Positions 35,457-47,035 of a DNA stretch of 64,000 bases are shown here, piece by piece. The position numbers and the translations under genes were made by a program. Location of the stretch: contig JADCRB010000019.1 of the NCBI GenBank assembly GCA_021464245.1, positions 3,701,130 to 3,765,129 on the forward strand, written 5' to 3'. Under the pieces are notes generated by a model that was given only the letters and a program-made list of their open reading frames with translations, was not told the origin of the DNA and did not search any database. Origin of the DNA: Carallia brachiata (Eukaryota; Streptophyta; Magnoliopsida; Malpighiales; Rhizophoraceae). Numbering within the stretch: position 1 is the first letter of the stretch; every line of letters starts with the position of its first letter.

Positions 35457-35800
35457 GTGGACATTTGTTGCCGATGTAGAATATTTTGCATGGAAGCTAA
35501 TGATAAAAAACTTAAGCAAACACTTCCCTACTTGTTTGTTTGTTGCTTTTTTGAGGATACATCCAAAGATGGAATACCAGTAGTCATCTTAACAGCTGAT
35601 GGTAAAAGTGATGAAAAATTGGTAGGTATATTCATGTCGTGATTGTGCTATTGTTTATAAGTATGCCGCATTTATATGATTAATTTACAAATACGTTTTT
35701 GATTTATCAATTGCAGGAGCATCATGTGTGGAGGTTGCATTGCTTAGGAGAACATCCTTTTGACTTGAAGGATTATAATGCTCTTATGTATACCTCATGA
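35457..35800 (+). other. Two unassigned exon-like stretches inside the CACTA element
   Basis: 35457-35642 is open, encoding EDTSKDGIPVVILTADGKSD and ending at a possible donor (TTG/GTAGGT). After an AT-rich gap, a good acceptor (TTATCAATTGCAG, about 35717) is followed by EHHVWRLHCLGEHPFDLKDY up to a stop near 35800. The exon-intron-exon form suggests a fourth captured host fragment. I cannot name the gene. Confidence 0.35.
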
Positions 35801-35989
35801 AAGCTTTACACATTATTATAAAAATACCAATTATGGATTATTAATGACTTGTAGTTTGGATGTTCGAACTCATTTATTCTTATATTGCACAAGTTAAATG
35901 TTATATGACAATTTATTTGTGTTTGAATGTTTGAAAATTTGTCTTAGTAAGTAATATTTTAAAAATTATATGCAAATTGTGTCAAATTA

Positions 35990-36420
35990 GTGAAAATTGT
36001 TACCTTAGCCTCTTAAAATTACTGCCTTTTCTAATTCAAACTATTGCTCTTTCAATTGAAAACCGCTGCCTAAGTTTTTCAAAACCGTTGCCTTATCTAT
36101 TCTAAACTATTGCATATGTTATTGAAAACCGTTGCCTTAGCCACCTAAAAACCACTGTATTTTCTTATCAAAACTGTAGCTTTTTCATTTGAAAATAGCC
36201 GCATAATACCGTTGTGATTGATAAGGAGAAAGGCTGTAAAAAATCTTTATATAACAGTTTTGATTAACGTTGCAATAGTGTTGAAAGCCGTTGCATAAAG
36301 GTTATTGTTGCGTTATCATAATGCAACGGTTAAAAAACCTTAGCCTTAAATAATAGGCAGCAGTTTTAGGCCTTTAGGTTGCGTTATTTAACCGCTGCTA
36401 AAAGGCCTTTTATGGCATAG
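35990..36420. repeat. Right sub-terminal repeat region of the CACTA element
   Basis: Repeated variants of AAAACCGYTGC occur in direct orientation (for example near 36060, 36080, 36125, 36280) and inverted orientation (TGCAACGGTTAAA near 36325, GGCAGCAGTTTTA near 36357), with further copies at the left end. Such clusters are transposase-accessory binding sites in known CACTA elements. Confidence 0.7.
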
Positions 36421-36626
36421 TGATATAAAAATATATAATCCTTCTTAAAAAAAAAAGAAATGAAAATACAGAATATTGGGACGACTCCACTTAAATTACT
36501 TATTCTAATTTGCTTAGTCTAATTGGTGGACTGATGGTTGTTATGACCCTTAACTTCCATCAAATAGAAGTTCAAACTCCATAAAAGCTTATTCGAAAGT
36601 AGACAAAACAAAAGTAGCAATCTTAA

Positions 36627-37560
36627 GGGGCCGTTTGGAGTGGTTTAAGTTTTCTGTTTTCTGTTTATTTTTTACAAAAAAAAACAGGAAACATGTTTGT
36701 TATTTATTCTATTTTCTGTTTTTTTTGAAAAGTTAAAAGTGTTTTTCAAAGAAAAAAAACAGATTGGGAAAACAATAAAAATAGCTTTCCGATTTTGTTT
36801 TTCACTTTTTTTTCTATACTTTCTCTCACAACTTTTTCTCTTTCTATCCACCCTCTTATCATATCTCTCTTTACTCATCCTCTCTCTATCCCTCTATATT
36901 TTTTCTCTCACTACTCTTTCTCTCTTACCCATTCTCTCTCTACCCTCTCTCTCCTTTTCTATCTCTACCATTCTCTCTCTACCCTCTCTCCCCTTTTTCT
37001 ATCTCATCATTCTCTCTTTACCCTCTTTTCCCCTTTTTCTATCTACCATTCTCTCTCTCTCTCTCTCTACTCATTCTTCTCTACCCTCTTTCTCTTTTTC
37101 TCTTTCTACCATTATCTCTACCAATTCTCCCTCTACCCACTCTCTCTTTCCTTTTTCTCCCTCAACCATTCTCTCTACTCATTCTCTCTGTGCTCCCTCT
37201 CTCTCTCTCTCATTTTTCTCTCTCCACCATTCTTTCTTCTTTTTCTTACTCTATCATTCTCTCTACTCATTCTCTCTTTGCCTTCTCTCTCTCTTTCTTT
37301 TCTCTCTACCATTCTCTGTCTACCCATATTCTCTCTCCTTTTTCTTACTCTACTATTATCTCTCTACTCTCTCTTTCTCCTTTTTCTCTCTCTACTCATT
37401 CTCTCTCTATCTAGATTCTCTCTCTTTTTTCTTGTTTTACCATTCTCTCTCTACGTTCTCTCTCTTATTTTTCTTTTTTTATCATTATCTGTACTCGTTC
37501 TTTCTATACTCTCTCTCTCTTTTGTCTCTCTGTCATTTTCTCTACTCATTCTCTCTCTTA
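36627..37560 (+). repeat. Pyrimidine-rich minisatellite in a Harbinger/Tourist-like element, copy 1
   Basis: It begins GGGGCCGTTTGGAG after a TTA, then about 0.75 kb of CT-rich repeats built from CTCTCTACCATT and CTCTACTCATTCTCTC units. The same structure lies inverted at 52704-53961. GGGCCGTTTGG with TTA is typical of Tourist-type MITEs. The right end here is replaced by the GC-rich repeat at 37559. Long ORFs through the tract (up to 320 codons of Leu/Ser/Phe) come from stop-free CT composition and are not genes. Confidence 0.6.
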
Positions 37561-37740
37561 GGATTGGCAATGGGGTCGGGGGTGGGGATGACCCCCCCGT
37601 TCCCCATACCCGTTTATTACTCTCATCCCCATCCTCGTCCCAGTCCCCGTCGGGTATGAAATTTTAATCCACGTCCCCATCCCCGTCGGGAAACGACGTC
37701 GGGGAACGAGGATCCCCGTCCCCGCCCTATACCCTTCCAA
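37559..37740. repeat. GC-rich end of a dispersed element (partial)
   Basis: TAGGATTGGCAATGGGGTCGG followed by stacked GGGGA/TCCCC words (for example CGTCCCCATCCCCGTCGGG) resembles the end of a common plant hAT-type repeat with a TAGGGATGGCAATGGGGCGGG-like terminus. No partner end was found to the right, so the copy is probably truncated. Confidence 0.4.
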
Positions 37741-39788
37741 AAGAAAATTTAAAAAGTCATATATTTTCACAATTCAAATTACTTGATACTCGTGGTTAAT
37801 GACAAACCAGTTATTTATATTACAAATCTCATGTGATTTAAAAATATAATAAATAGGTGATCTAAATATTGAAGTTTAAATGCACGAGTTTTTTTGTTAA
37901 GGTAATGCGATATATCGAACTTAGAAGGCGAACTCCATGTAATTAAGTAATCGATTGAAGCAATTAGATCATGTCATGCGTATTAATTAACACAAGTGTT
38001 AATTAGTAAACATAACTTATTAATACCCTTACATTTCTCCCATCAAAGCTAATGGAAAGTAATAATTAATAAGGAGCTTGAACAAAGAATTTTTGTTTGA
38101 GTCAAGCACAAGGGCATCTCTAATGGCACTTTAAGGTTGAAAAATATGGGAATGAAGTTGGGAAATTGGAAAATTGTGCTTTCTTATATGTACATGAAAT
38201 GAGAGAGAAGCAACATCGCCCCAAAGAATGGCTATGTCCTGTACTTGGTCTGTGCCAGAAAAATTCCAATGTTATGTGGTAAACACTTTTTATAGTAATT
38301 TTATGTATATTTATTTTTTCAATTTTTTCATCTGCAAAATTCAATATTTCTTTTTCCAATAATTATGTCATTTCTCATTTATTAAAGGTTAAAAAAAAGT
38401 CTTTCTCATCACAAAACAAAGCTAGCATAAAAAATTCATGACATGCAAAAATATGCTTTTTGTTGCAAAATCCTTCCGTCATAACCAAGTTTGAGTGGTG
38501 ACTACTGTGGAAAACAAAAGTTTGAATAGTTGAGGAATATCCCAAATTTACAATCCCAAGAATATGATGCGCACCTTTTTTTTAACCTAACATTAAGAGT
38601 TCATGCAACTAATTGTTAGGGCATATTTATAATGTATAGGTGATATTTTTTAGGTAGAGTTGGTTAGTATAATTGGGGGAGGGGGAAGTTGTTATAGGAG
38701 TGCTGCTTGGTGTATATCATGAATAAAACAATGCTAACCGTTCAAAAAAAAAAAAAAAATGGTTCAAGTAACTCTACTATTGCAGTTTTGCTATAACTAG
38801 TGGAGGATGTACATATTTTGATATCTTTTGAGAATTTACACCACGAGAGCGAGTTACAGGCCTCGGACGCAAGCCTCTGGGCCTGTACTTTTTGGGCTAA
38901 TCATATCTAGGATCATTCTACACCCCAACCTGACAAGTAAAATTGTCTCACCCTGGTGCATGATTAGATCCGTCCAACATCATTAACTACTCCTTGAAGT
39001 AATAATAAGATTAGTCAAATTATTGGTACTTGATTCCTACCTTACCATTGGTATTATTAGTGAGCACATTTAGTGTGAATGCCCATTACATTGTATTTGA
39101 AATCCATTAACGAGGAGTCAGCTTAATCATATAAAAAATTCACGATCACCATAGACATAAAGTACGTCACTTTCTTTTTCCTTATTTTCTTTTCTTACCA
39201 ATATCATTACTTACTTAGACATCAAATGCCACGAATAACAACCTGATGCTCCTTAGACTTATCTATTTTAGAGACGTTCAACTCATCCACTTTGAAATAA
39301 AAATTTTTAGTTTTAATTGATAAATAAAAGTCTAAAAGTATTCTTTACCGTACCATCCTATAAACAAGGGAAGTCCTCCAATTATTAATTATAATTACGG
39401 AAGAGTGAGAAAAACACTTGATAAACAATAACCAACGAAAGCAAAGAGCCTTCAATTGCTAGGCCGTTGTCAAATACATATCAACATTAATGACCTCTCA
39501 AGAGCACGAGATAACAAGCGATAAAAGCCACGGCCACGATGGTACTTCCTATGTTGAGTCTCGACATGTTCGGGATTTTGCCTTTTCACTTAGAATGAAC
39601 GAAAAACCAAAAAAAAAAAAAAAAGGGAGATTGCATACCATACGTATGCATGTATGTAATTACTTCCGAGAGATATCACAGTGTTGACATGTGCACTGAT
39701 TTGTCATAATAACGTATTGAAACATAATGGATTATCATTTATCAATTTCATATAATCACATTAATATTTTATATGACAATAAAATGAA

Positions 39789-39833
<45 letters not shown>

Positions 39834-40766
39834 ATATTATATTTTATTAATATAATTATATAAAATTAAGAATTCGTTATACTCTAATATATTAATATGG
39901 ACACATCTGCTGGAAAAATTCATCTGCTACCAACCAGAATCTAGATATCATTTGGTCACCAACATAAAGGAGAGGTACGGTTAACATTTTAAAGCTGGCA
40001 CGGCAGCTCGGTGGAGAATAGCCCGTTGGTCTTATCGCATTGTTGATTTTTTGACTACTACTTTGTACACCGTAATAAACGACTTTGTTACTGCATTTTA
40101 ATAGGCACGCAACCATATTTACTTAACACTGTTCTTTCAAAGACAGAGAGGCAGCCAAGATGTGCGATGTATGTACGCAATTAATGTACTCGTTGGCCAC
40201 CCGCTGATAATTTGGTGCAAGACTTATTATTACGTCATCCATTTGGTTTGAACAAGAAATTATGCTTATTGTGTTTAGTGTACCATTATATAGTAATATA
40301 ACATGTAATATATATAAGATATATAATTAATTTAATAATTTATTTATTTTTTAAAAATTTAATATATTTTTAAATATTTAAAAATTTAAATCTCTATATA
40401 TTAAATTTTTACTTATCGTTATATGCCAACATATCTTTTCTTTTATGTTTATACGATGGTTCACACGGATCCCATTAAAATTTATGCTATAGCCTATAGC
40501 TCCCACGTAATTATTCTGGTGCCAACACACTATAATTATTGATGGGCATTATGGGGAGCAATTATTGTTGCACAACTTCTTACACCAGATAGCTCGTCTA
40601 TTCAATCAAGTCAACTAGAGTACTTGTTGGCTAATGTTAAATGTTCTGCTGCTACTTTTCATTTGAGATACCGAAAAAGGACCACCGACAAGTTGTGCCC
40701 AGGTCGGCAGAGAACGATGTCGAAAATAATCCGACTCTTTGTTGGGTGGTCTTAAAATTTACATGC
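37741..40766. other. Intergenic AT-rich DNA with a retroposon tail
   Basis: No supported gene. About 38600-38760 looks like the 3' end of a LINE-type retroposon on the plus strand: ATGAATAAAACAATGCTAACCG followed by an A run at 38743-38759. ORFs at 38120, 39490 and 39892 are short and unrecognised. Confidence 0.35.
39793..39828. repeat. (AT)n microsatellite
   Basis: An uninterrupted run of about 18 AT dinucleotides in AT-rich intergenic DNA, likely polymorphic in length. Confidence 0.9.
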
Positions 40767-40774
40767 CTTATAGC

Positions 40775-41819
40775 TAAGCATGTCAAATGATCGTGCCGTG
40801 CTATGCACTGTTTAATTTTTCTGAAATTTACGTATTTCGTGTCGCACTTTAGTACGATTCATTTGTTTATCGTGTTGTATTGTGTCATATTTAAAAATTT
40901 AGATAATGAATTTGACATGACCGATAAGGTCAAATATTATGAGTTCGTGTCATATCGTACTTGAGTCATTCACCGTGCCGTGTCTAGGTTACTTATCGTG
41001 CCGTATTTGGGCCGCCTACTTTATCGTGTTTAAGCTATTTATTACGCCTAAATTGTTATATACCTAAATGATTGACATGATTAAATCGTGTAGCACTTAT
41101 ATTATTCACCTTTTTAAAATAATATCATCTATTTTTATAAATAAATAAATATAAAATTTAAGTGAAAATCAAAAAAGTATTATTTAATATTTAAACTTAA
41201 GATTTAAAATAATCAATTACAAAAGTGAAATATTAAATTTTAATAAAAAAATACAAACAAAATATTACATCACATATAATTTTTTATTAAAATTTAAATA
41301 AATTTATCATATAAATATTGTCTCTAACTTTTGTCATTCATAATTTATTAAAAAAATAAATAAAAAATTTTATAAAATAATGATATATTCTGTTCTGTTA
41401 AATAAAAAATAAAAATAAAGAAAATATATAAACTAATACACTTAACTTGGTAGAAGATATTGGTACTTTTATTCTCTTGAATTATAGTTCAAAACTTGTT
41501 ATCTACACTTCTCATTTTGATTTTAAACTCATTTTTAAAAGAATTTATATTGGAGTCATTTACGGCTGGAGTTTAGGTCAAGTTTGAATTGTGTCTGGAC
41601 TTGGGTCATGTTTGGGCTCGGGTCGTGCCTGAACCCGGGCCCATCATGGCCGTGCCTGGCCCGCCATATGAGTTTAAAAATGTAAGCCCAACCCAGACCC
41701 TAATATTAATCGTGTCTAACCCAAACCCAACACTATATAATGCAGACTGTATTTAGTATGGCCTATGTCAGGCTGAGTCGAGCCTGTCCACGGACTGTTC
41801 AGCCCAATTGACATGTCTA
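40775..41819. mobile_element. Non-autonomous hAT element (1045 bp) with 8-bp TSD
   Basis: CTTATAGC occurs at 40767-40774 and 41820-41827. Ends are TAAGCATGTCAA on the left and TAGACATGTCAA read inward from the right. Sub-terminal regions carry repeated TCGTGCCGTG and GGGCTCGGGTC-like words. The interior is AT-rich with no transposase. The 8-bp TSD with TAG-type ends assigns it to hAT. Confidence 0.8.
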
Positions 41820-43029
41820 CTTATAGCTGTTTAAAAAAAATGCTCGACTTATATGCGTTCTTCCGTTTCCGATTACTCTTTGAAAAGATATTTTGCTTTG
41901 TATTTTGCGCAACTTCCTCGTTGTGATGCTTTCATTATAGCCCCGCCCCTCGGGCCCGTTTTTTTTTTTTTTCTTTCTTGTCGAAGCTCAAGTGAAAGTG
42001 CCATTCTTCCTCGTTTTCTCTAGGGGTGAAGCACTTGTGGGTGACACATGATTTATAATATAAATGCAACAGACATGACACTAACAACAAACAAAGATAA
42101 AATTTTGGAGATAAAGTTTTATTATTTAACATAATTTTAAGTAATAATGAAGTAATCATGCATTTTATCAAATAGTATTTAATAATTTATATTTTTAAAA
42201 ATTTTAATTATTTAACATTTAATATTACTTTATTGTTATTTTATTAATAAAAAATATTTTTACCTAATGTTTCTCTTAAAGATATTGACTTTTGCTAATT
42301 ATTTAAAATTTAAAATTATAGATTTTACATTTGAATTTAGGAAAATAAACAAATTTTTTGGGTGGCCTATAATTCAATGAGCTGTCTTTTTTTTTTTTTT
42401 TTTTACAAAAAAAGCATAATGGCTGACAAATTAAAATTTTTGATCGAGAACTTTTGAATAATTGACGAGACCTTATTTCAAAGTTTTCAACAGTTGTCCT
42501 TGAGACTCTATCAATAACTGCAGGTATGGAGGTTTGGATAGAAAATAAAGAATATTGACTCCCACCATATACAATGTAATTTAGTAAAAAAGATTTTATA
42601 AACATTTTAATTTGGCAACAAATTTTATGTTAAAGAGTACAAAATACTATGTAGTAAAATATAAAGATCTGACATAATTTATAATACTGTTAAATTTTTC
42701 ATACTACTAACTGAAACTTTTTGGTAAATTTGAGGTCCTAAGAAATTTGTTTGACATGGTATTAGAGGTTTGTTTATCCTTTTGTCTGTATTGACAGTTT
42801 GACCCTTTACACACGGACTTAGCCTGTTTCAAGTTAGTTCTTGTATCACATGCTAATCAGATCTAGCACATGTTAAGAGAGAGTATGCTAAGAGAGAGTA
42901 TTAAAGAGTATCAAATCTCATATTCATTAGAGATAAAATTTGATATGTCTTATAATATTTTGAATTTTTCCTCTTATTAACTTCAATTTTTAGATGAATA
43001 TAAAATTTTAAGACTTTGCTTAACAGCAG

Positions 43030-44050
43030 GGCTCTTAAAACTAAAGCATCTCTCTCTCCCTCCCTCTGAAAACTAAGGAAAGCATTGCTGGCCTTCTGGT
43101 CGGTGGTGGCTGGTGATCAACCATCATTGTAGGCCGCTTCCTTTCCCTCCAACTCTTCTCCTCCGCCATCTCTGCTTTTTTTCCTCTTCTTTCTCCCTTC
43201 CTCTTTTTCTTTCTCTTTCCCTCTCATTACATTTCTCCATTATTGCACCTCTCTTCTCCCCATTTCCCTATACTTTTCTTTAGATCTACGTATGTAGAAT
43301 CCACTCATAGCTTCCCCAACACTGGATCTGGTCTCATCTCCGACCCATCATCCTTTTTGCCATCTTAGCCGCCTCCATCACTGTCAGATCTGCCATCTCT
43401 GTTGCCGCATGCGGCTGCTCTTTTGCCACCTCTGCCATCCTGGACACCACCAAAACTGCCCTCGAAACCCTTCAACCCACCTTTGATGCCGACTTTGTTG
43501 TAGCCAGATCTGTCATTGTTGGATCTGTCTCTTCCGTCGGTACCGATTTGTTGCCTCCCACATCGACTCTGTCATCGCTGCTCAGGTCGTCACTGGCGTC
43601 AGTGCCGCCATGAGCTCTGCCTTCCCTTGTTACTTTTGTATCCTCTGGTTCCAGTTAGGGAGGTTTTTGTTGTATTTAGTACATATGGGTATTGTGTAGC
43701 CGCTTTTACGTAGATTGTAGATTACTATTTTGGAAAATCAATCATAAATCAGATAAAATACGGTGTGTATTACTATATATAGTTTTATCCCAGTTGAATT
43801 AGATCTAATTAACATTTTAAATTAAATAAATTTAGTTGCAGTCTAGTTTGTTTCCTCTTTTGAAGATGTTGTCTTAGTGGGCTTTGTGCTTAACCTATAA
43901 ATGGTTGGTTTGACTATGTCTTATAAGTTATTTTTGCAATGTATTTTTTTGTGCATACAAGTTTTCGTGACGCCTTTGTATCAGTCTTATATGAAATTTT
44001 CAATGATCATTAATAAAACGATTTCCCTTTGATTGAAAAAAAAAAAAAAA
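43030..44050 (+). mobile_element. Retroposon insertion with poly(A) tail, in copy A only
   Basis: Copy B lacks about 1.4 kb found here. The right part ends TCATTAATAAAACGATTTCC followed by an A run (44036-44050), the form of a plant LINE 3' end on the plus strand. The left part is C/T-rich and repeats CATCTCTG / GCCACCTCTGCC-like words, recalling a LINE leader or low-complexity coding DNA. No reverse transcriptase motif is visible, so it may be internally deleted or a SINE-like derivative. Confidence 0.45.
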
Positions 44051-45340
44051 TTTTACTTAACAACTGTAACTTTTATAAATAAAGAATGTAAATGCAACAT
44101 TAACCCGATTAGATTACTGTAGACTTTTTGACAAAAAAAAAAAAATTACTATAGACTAAGCACCGGCAAATAAATGCTATACCCTGGGATCCCAGACTCA
44201 ATTTATTTTTAATACAATTAATATTACTCCTATACTTTTTGTCGGTGCACCCAAAGTCAGATCCATATTCGCGGGAATTTGAGGAACTGAAATTTGGACA
44301 TTCAAACCACCCCTCCCCCAAGAACTTTGTTTTAATACGCCACCAGACCAGGTTTCAAGCTTCGGTTCTATTAAATATTAAGATGTCCCTCCATCCATTT
44401 AAAAATTTTTTATATTTTAACTACGCATGCCCCCTCGTATTTTATCCCATTTGTCTATAAAACGGGCAAACATTATTTCACTTCCACACAACATAATGGG
44501 GTGAGCTGCAAACTAAACTTACCCACAGAACAAACTCTACCATATCCAATCACTTGCATAATTGTGTATACTTAATACGTATGTTTAAACTTACCAAACA
44601 TTTTGTAGGATAGTTAAACACTTGACCTTACATGTAATGATCGACTTTTCTTATTACTAGACAATAATGTTGGGTGATTTTTTTAAGGATTATGCATATA
44701 TATTTTTGGTAATGGGTTAAATGGAAGTTTGGTGACTCATTTTTTTTTTTTTTTTTTGTTAGTTGGGAATAAAATCTCATATTTGTGAAAATCATTGATA
44801 TTGCTATCATTAGTCGTACTGACAGCAGACAAACAACAACAATTTTATTTAATAGTTCTTTTTTTCTTGTCCATCATTTATTACTGGATTTTGACGGAAC
44901 TGGAACAGCTCCGTTGGTAAATTTAATTGCCTTCAATGACTCTTAAATTTATTGCTCCACTTTGCGCGCCAACATTAGGAGCAACTTGTTTGGAATTTGA
45001 TATGGCTCGTGTGCTAAATGATCCTGAAATTTTTGCTCTTTCATTCTCTCAACTCCATATCTTAAATTCTTACTTCAACCATCACTACATATAAATTAAA
45101 TGACCGAGAATATTAATTCAAATAATTGGAGTTTAGTTTTGCAAAACAGACCAAAAAAAATTGAATGTTCAGTTAAACAACCAAATACTCTCAAGAAGAC
45201 AGAAGTAGTGTGGAAGAGTGAAACTCGTGTGTGTATATTTCTATCTATCTATCTTTGATTAGCTTCATTTATTGGGTTTCACATTTATTCAGTAGCCTAG
45301 TCTTACACATTGCTATACGTTTGAGACTTTTTTTTCTTAA

Positions 45341-45391
45341 CAATTGCTCAGAGACTTAGCGTACTTTAATTATTAGGCCTCTGAGCAATTG
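45341..45391. repeat. Perfect 13-bp inverted repeat (hairpin) in copy A
   Basis: CAATTGCTCAGAG at 45341-45353 and CTCTGAGCAATTG at 45379-45391 are exact inverse complements with a 25-bp loop. The equivalent site in copy B (near 54910-54960) keeps only part of the left arm. It may be a remnant of a small inverted-repeat element. Confidence 0.6.
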
Positions 45392-45801
45392 CTCATAAGT
45401 CATCATCCTTCTTTTATATGTTAGTAACGTACATTTTTTCATATATCACAAACTGTTTTAAGAAGGAAGAAAATAACCTGGGAACTGAGTCCCACATTCT
45501 CGCGGACATTCCTGTGCCACAAGCATCATATGTGTTTAGGGCCCAGTTCAAAATTTTATTTTTTGAGGACAAAATTCAATAACTATTTGACAAAAAAAGG
45601 GCCAAAAAAATAGCCACGCTTTTGGTACAACTTCGTGGCCCATGTCGAGAAAAAACCTCTTGCACCTACATGACCTAATAAAGGTGAAGAATATGGTAAT
45701 TTGCATGGAAACCATTTAACACGTTTGAGAAATTCTTTTCATAGATAGACAGCGAACAATTTCAAGTAATTTTCATGAAAATAAATTTAACACATTTATG
45801 T

Positions 45802-46092
45802 TTTTTTTTTTATAAGTTTGGTGTGTATGTAAATTATTCCAATCAAAATTTCATGTACAAGAAAAGCCCCCAAAGAAATGAGAGATTGGAGTACCATAAT
45901 CCAAAACACTAGATTAAAAGAAGACAAAAGAAAAGACTACATAACAACAAAATATTATTGTTGAGCTATTTATCCTAATTGCAAAGCATCTACTAAAAGT
46001 AAAACTTGTTGAGCTTGGAAAGAAAGATTGTCATTTACTGCTTTCAGCCAAGAATAAACTTTGCCAAGAATCACATCTTTGAGAGCACCCCA
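45802..46092 (-). mobile_element. 5'-truncated LINE tail inserted upstream of the patatin pseudogene
   Basis: Copy B lacks this segment. It starts with a T run on the plus strand (a poly(A) tail on the minus strand) and is flanked by ATTTATGT at 45794-45801 and 46093-46100. On the minus strand it is open for about 60 codons and then reads as non-coding 3' sequence, in keeping with a LINE ORF2 end plus 3'UTR. It lies about 0.3 kb upstream of the pseudogene's start codon, within the likely promoter. Confidence 0.6.
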
Positions 46093-46254
46093 ATTTATGT
46101 GTCCATCTGCCATCCGTAAATAATTGAAATATTCAGTTTGAAAATTCGGTGAAAGCATTTAGTATAAATGATGAATGATCATAATTCACTACAAAACAAG
46201 CGAATGGGGGACCTCTAACCCTAATCCATGTAAATGGGTTCTTCCAATTTTGTG

Positions 46255-46262
46255 TATAAATA
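46255..46262 (+). promoter_or_regulatory. TATA box of patatin pseudogene (copy A)
   Basis: TATAAATA lies 134 bp upstream of the ATG, in a context (TTTTGTGTATAAATAGCCTC) kept almost unchanged in copy B. Confidence 0.6.
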
Positions 46263-46861
46263 GCCTCTAAGGCACTTGGGTGGTCACCAAACTTAAAACT
46301 CTCACATACGAGTATTTTACCAGCCTTGCGACTTTCAAACAACTTCTCTACGCCCTCTCTTGGAAAATCTCGGTTTTCTTCTCAACTGTTTCTCTATGGC
46401 CCAAACTGCAAATACAACTCTGCATCCTCCAACTTACGGAAACCTAATCACTGTTCCTAGTATCGATGGAGGTGGAATTAGAGGAATCATGCCAGCAACC
46501 ATCCTTAGCTTTTTAGAGTCCGAGCTTCAGGTAGAAAGGAGCCCTTTTTTTTTTTTTTTTTTAACGCCCACTGGATTCATGTTCTCAAAATTATCATTGA
46601 TTTTCATTGATGAATAGAATAAAGCAAATGTTAAGCAAATACTTTCATGCTTGCATTCGTGCATAGGGGGATACTTCATTAATTGTAACATTTCTCATGT
46701 CATCCAAGCTGCGTAGTTTAGTGGTAGAGCTAGATTCTGATTTTTAAACTCTACTTCCAATGATTATAAAAAGATTGTAAAATTGCCACTGCTAGTTATA
46801 TAGATGGAACCAAAGCTTAAATCCCAAAAGAATTTACCAAGAAAATAATTGTTTGGTACTT

Positions 46862-47035
46862 ACTAATTTTACTCTCTTTTTCAATAAGTAAAATTCACTT
46901 ATAATTTAACACAACACAAATTTATTTTTTCATTTTAAGTATCTCTACTTACTATGTGTTGTAAAATTATAAATAAATTATAATAATAAAAAAAATGAGT
47001 TAAATTAAAAATTCGTTATTATTATTTTTTTAACT
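46862..47035. mobile_element. Small AT-rich MITE in intron 1 of the patatin pseudogene
   Basis: The segment is absent from intron 1 of the intact gene. It contains AAGTAAAATTCACTTATAATTT and AAATTATAAATAAATTATA words shared with segments at about 51365-51515, 54140-54305 and 58310-58475. These also sit at sites empty in the other duplicate copy. A family of about 160-bp MITEs is the simplest reading. Confidence 0.45.

Larger units (their letters stand above)
31933..36422 (+). mobile_element. Gene-capturing non-autonomous CACTA-type element (Pack-CACTA candidate, 4.49 kb)
   Basis: The left end reads CACTACAACAAAAC (31933) and the right end is the inverted CACTATGCCATAAAAG (ending 36422). Both sub-terminal regions, about 31950-32165 and 35990-36420, are packed with variants of AAAACCGYTGC in both orientations, at least ten in total. 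This is the arrangement bound by TNPA-like proteins in En/Spm elements. No TNPA or TNPD ORF is present. The flanking triplets are CTA and ATA, one mismatch from a 3-bp TSD. Inside, in one direction, are pieces of calmodulin, bZIP17/28-type and flotillin-like genes plus a MITE. Confidence 0.8.

Noticed and set aside
36697..37667. Plus-strand ORFs of 290-320 codons rich in Leu, Ser and Phe
   Set aside because: They run through a CT-rich tandem repeat that lacks stops in several frames at once; composition alone explains them.
39490..40116. ORFs at 39490-39687 (plus) and 39892-40116 (minus)
   Set aside because: Short, isolated, no recognisable features or splice signals.
46705..46765. tRNA-like sequence (GCGTAGTTTAGTGGTAGAGCT) in patatin intron 1, also near 59015
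   Set aside because: Only a D-arm/A-box half is present; no T-arm or acceptor pairing, so not a tRNA gene. Possibly a SINE head.
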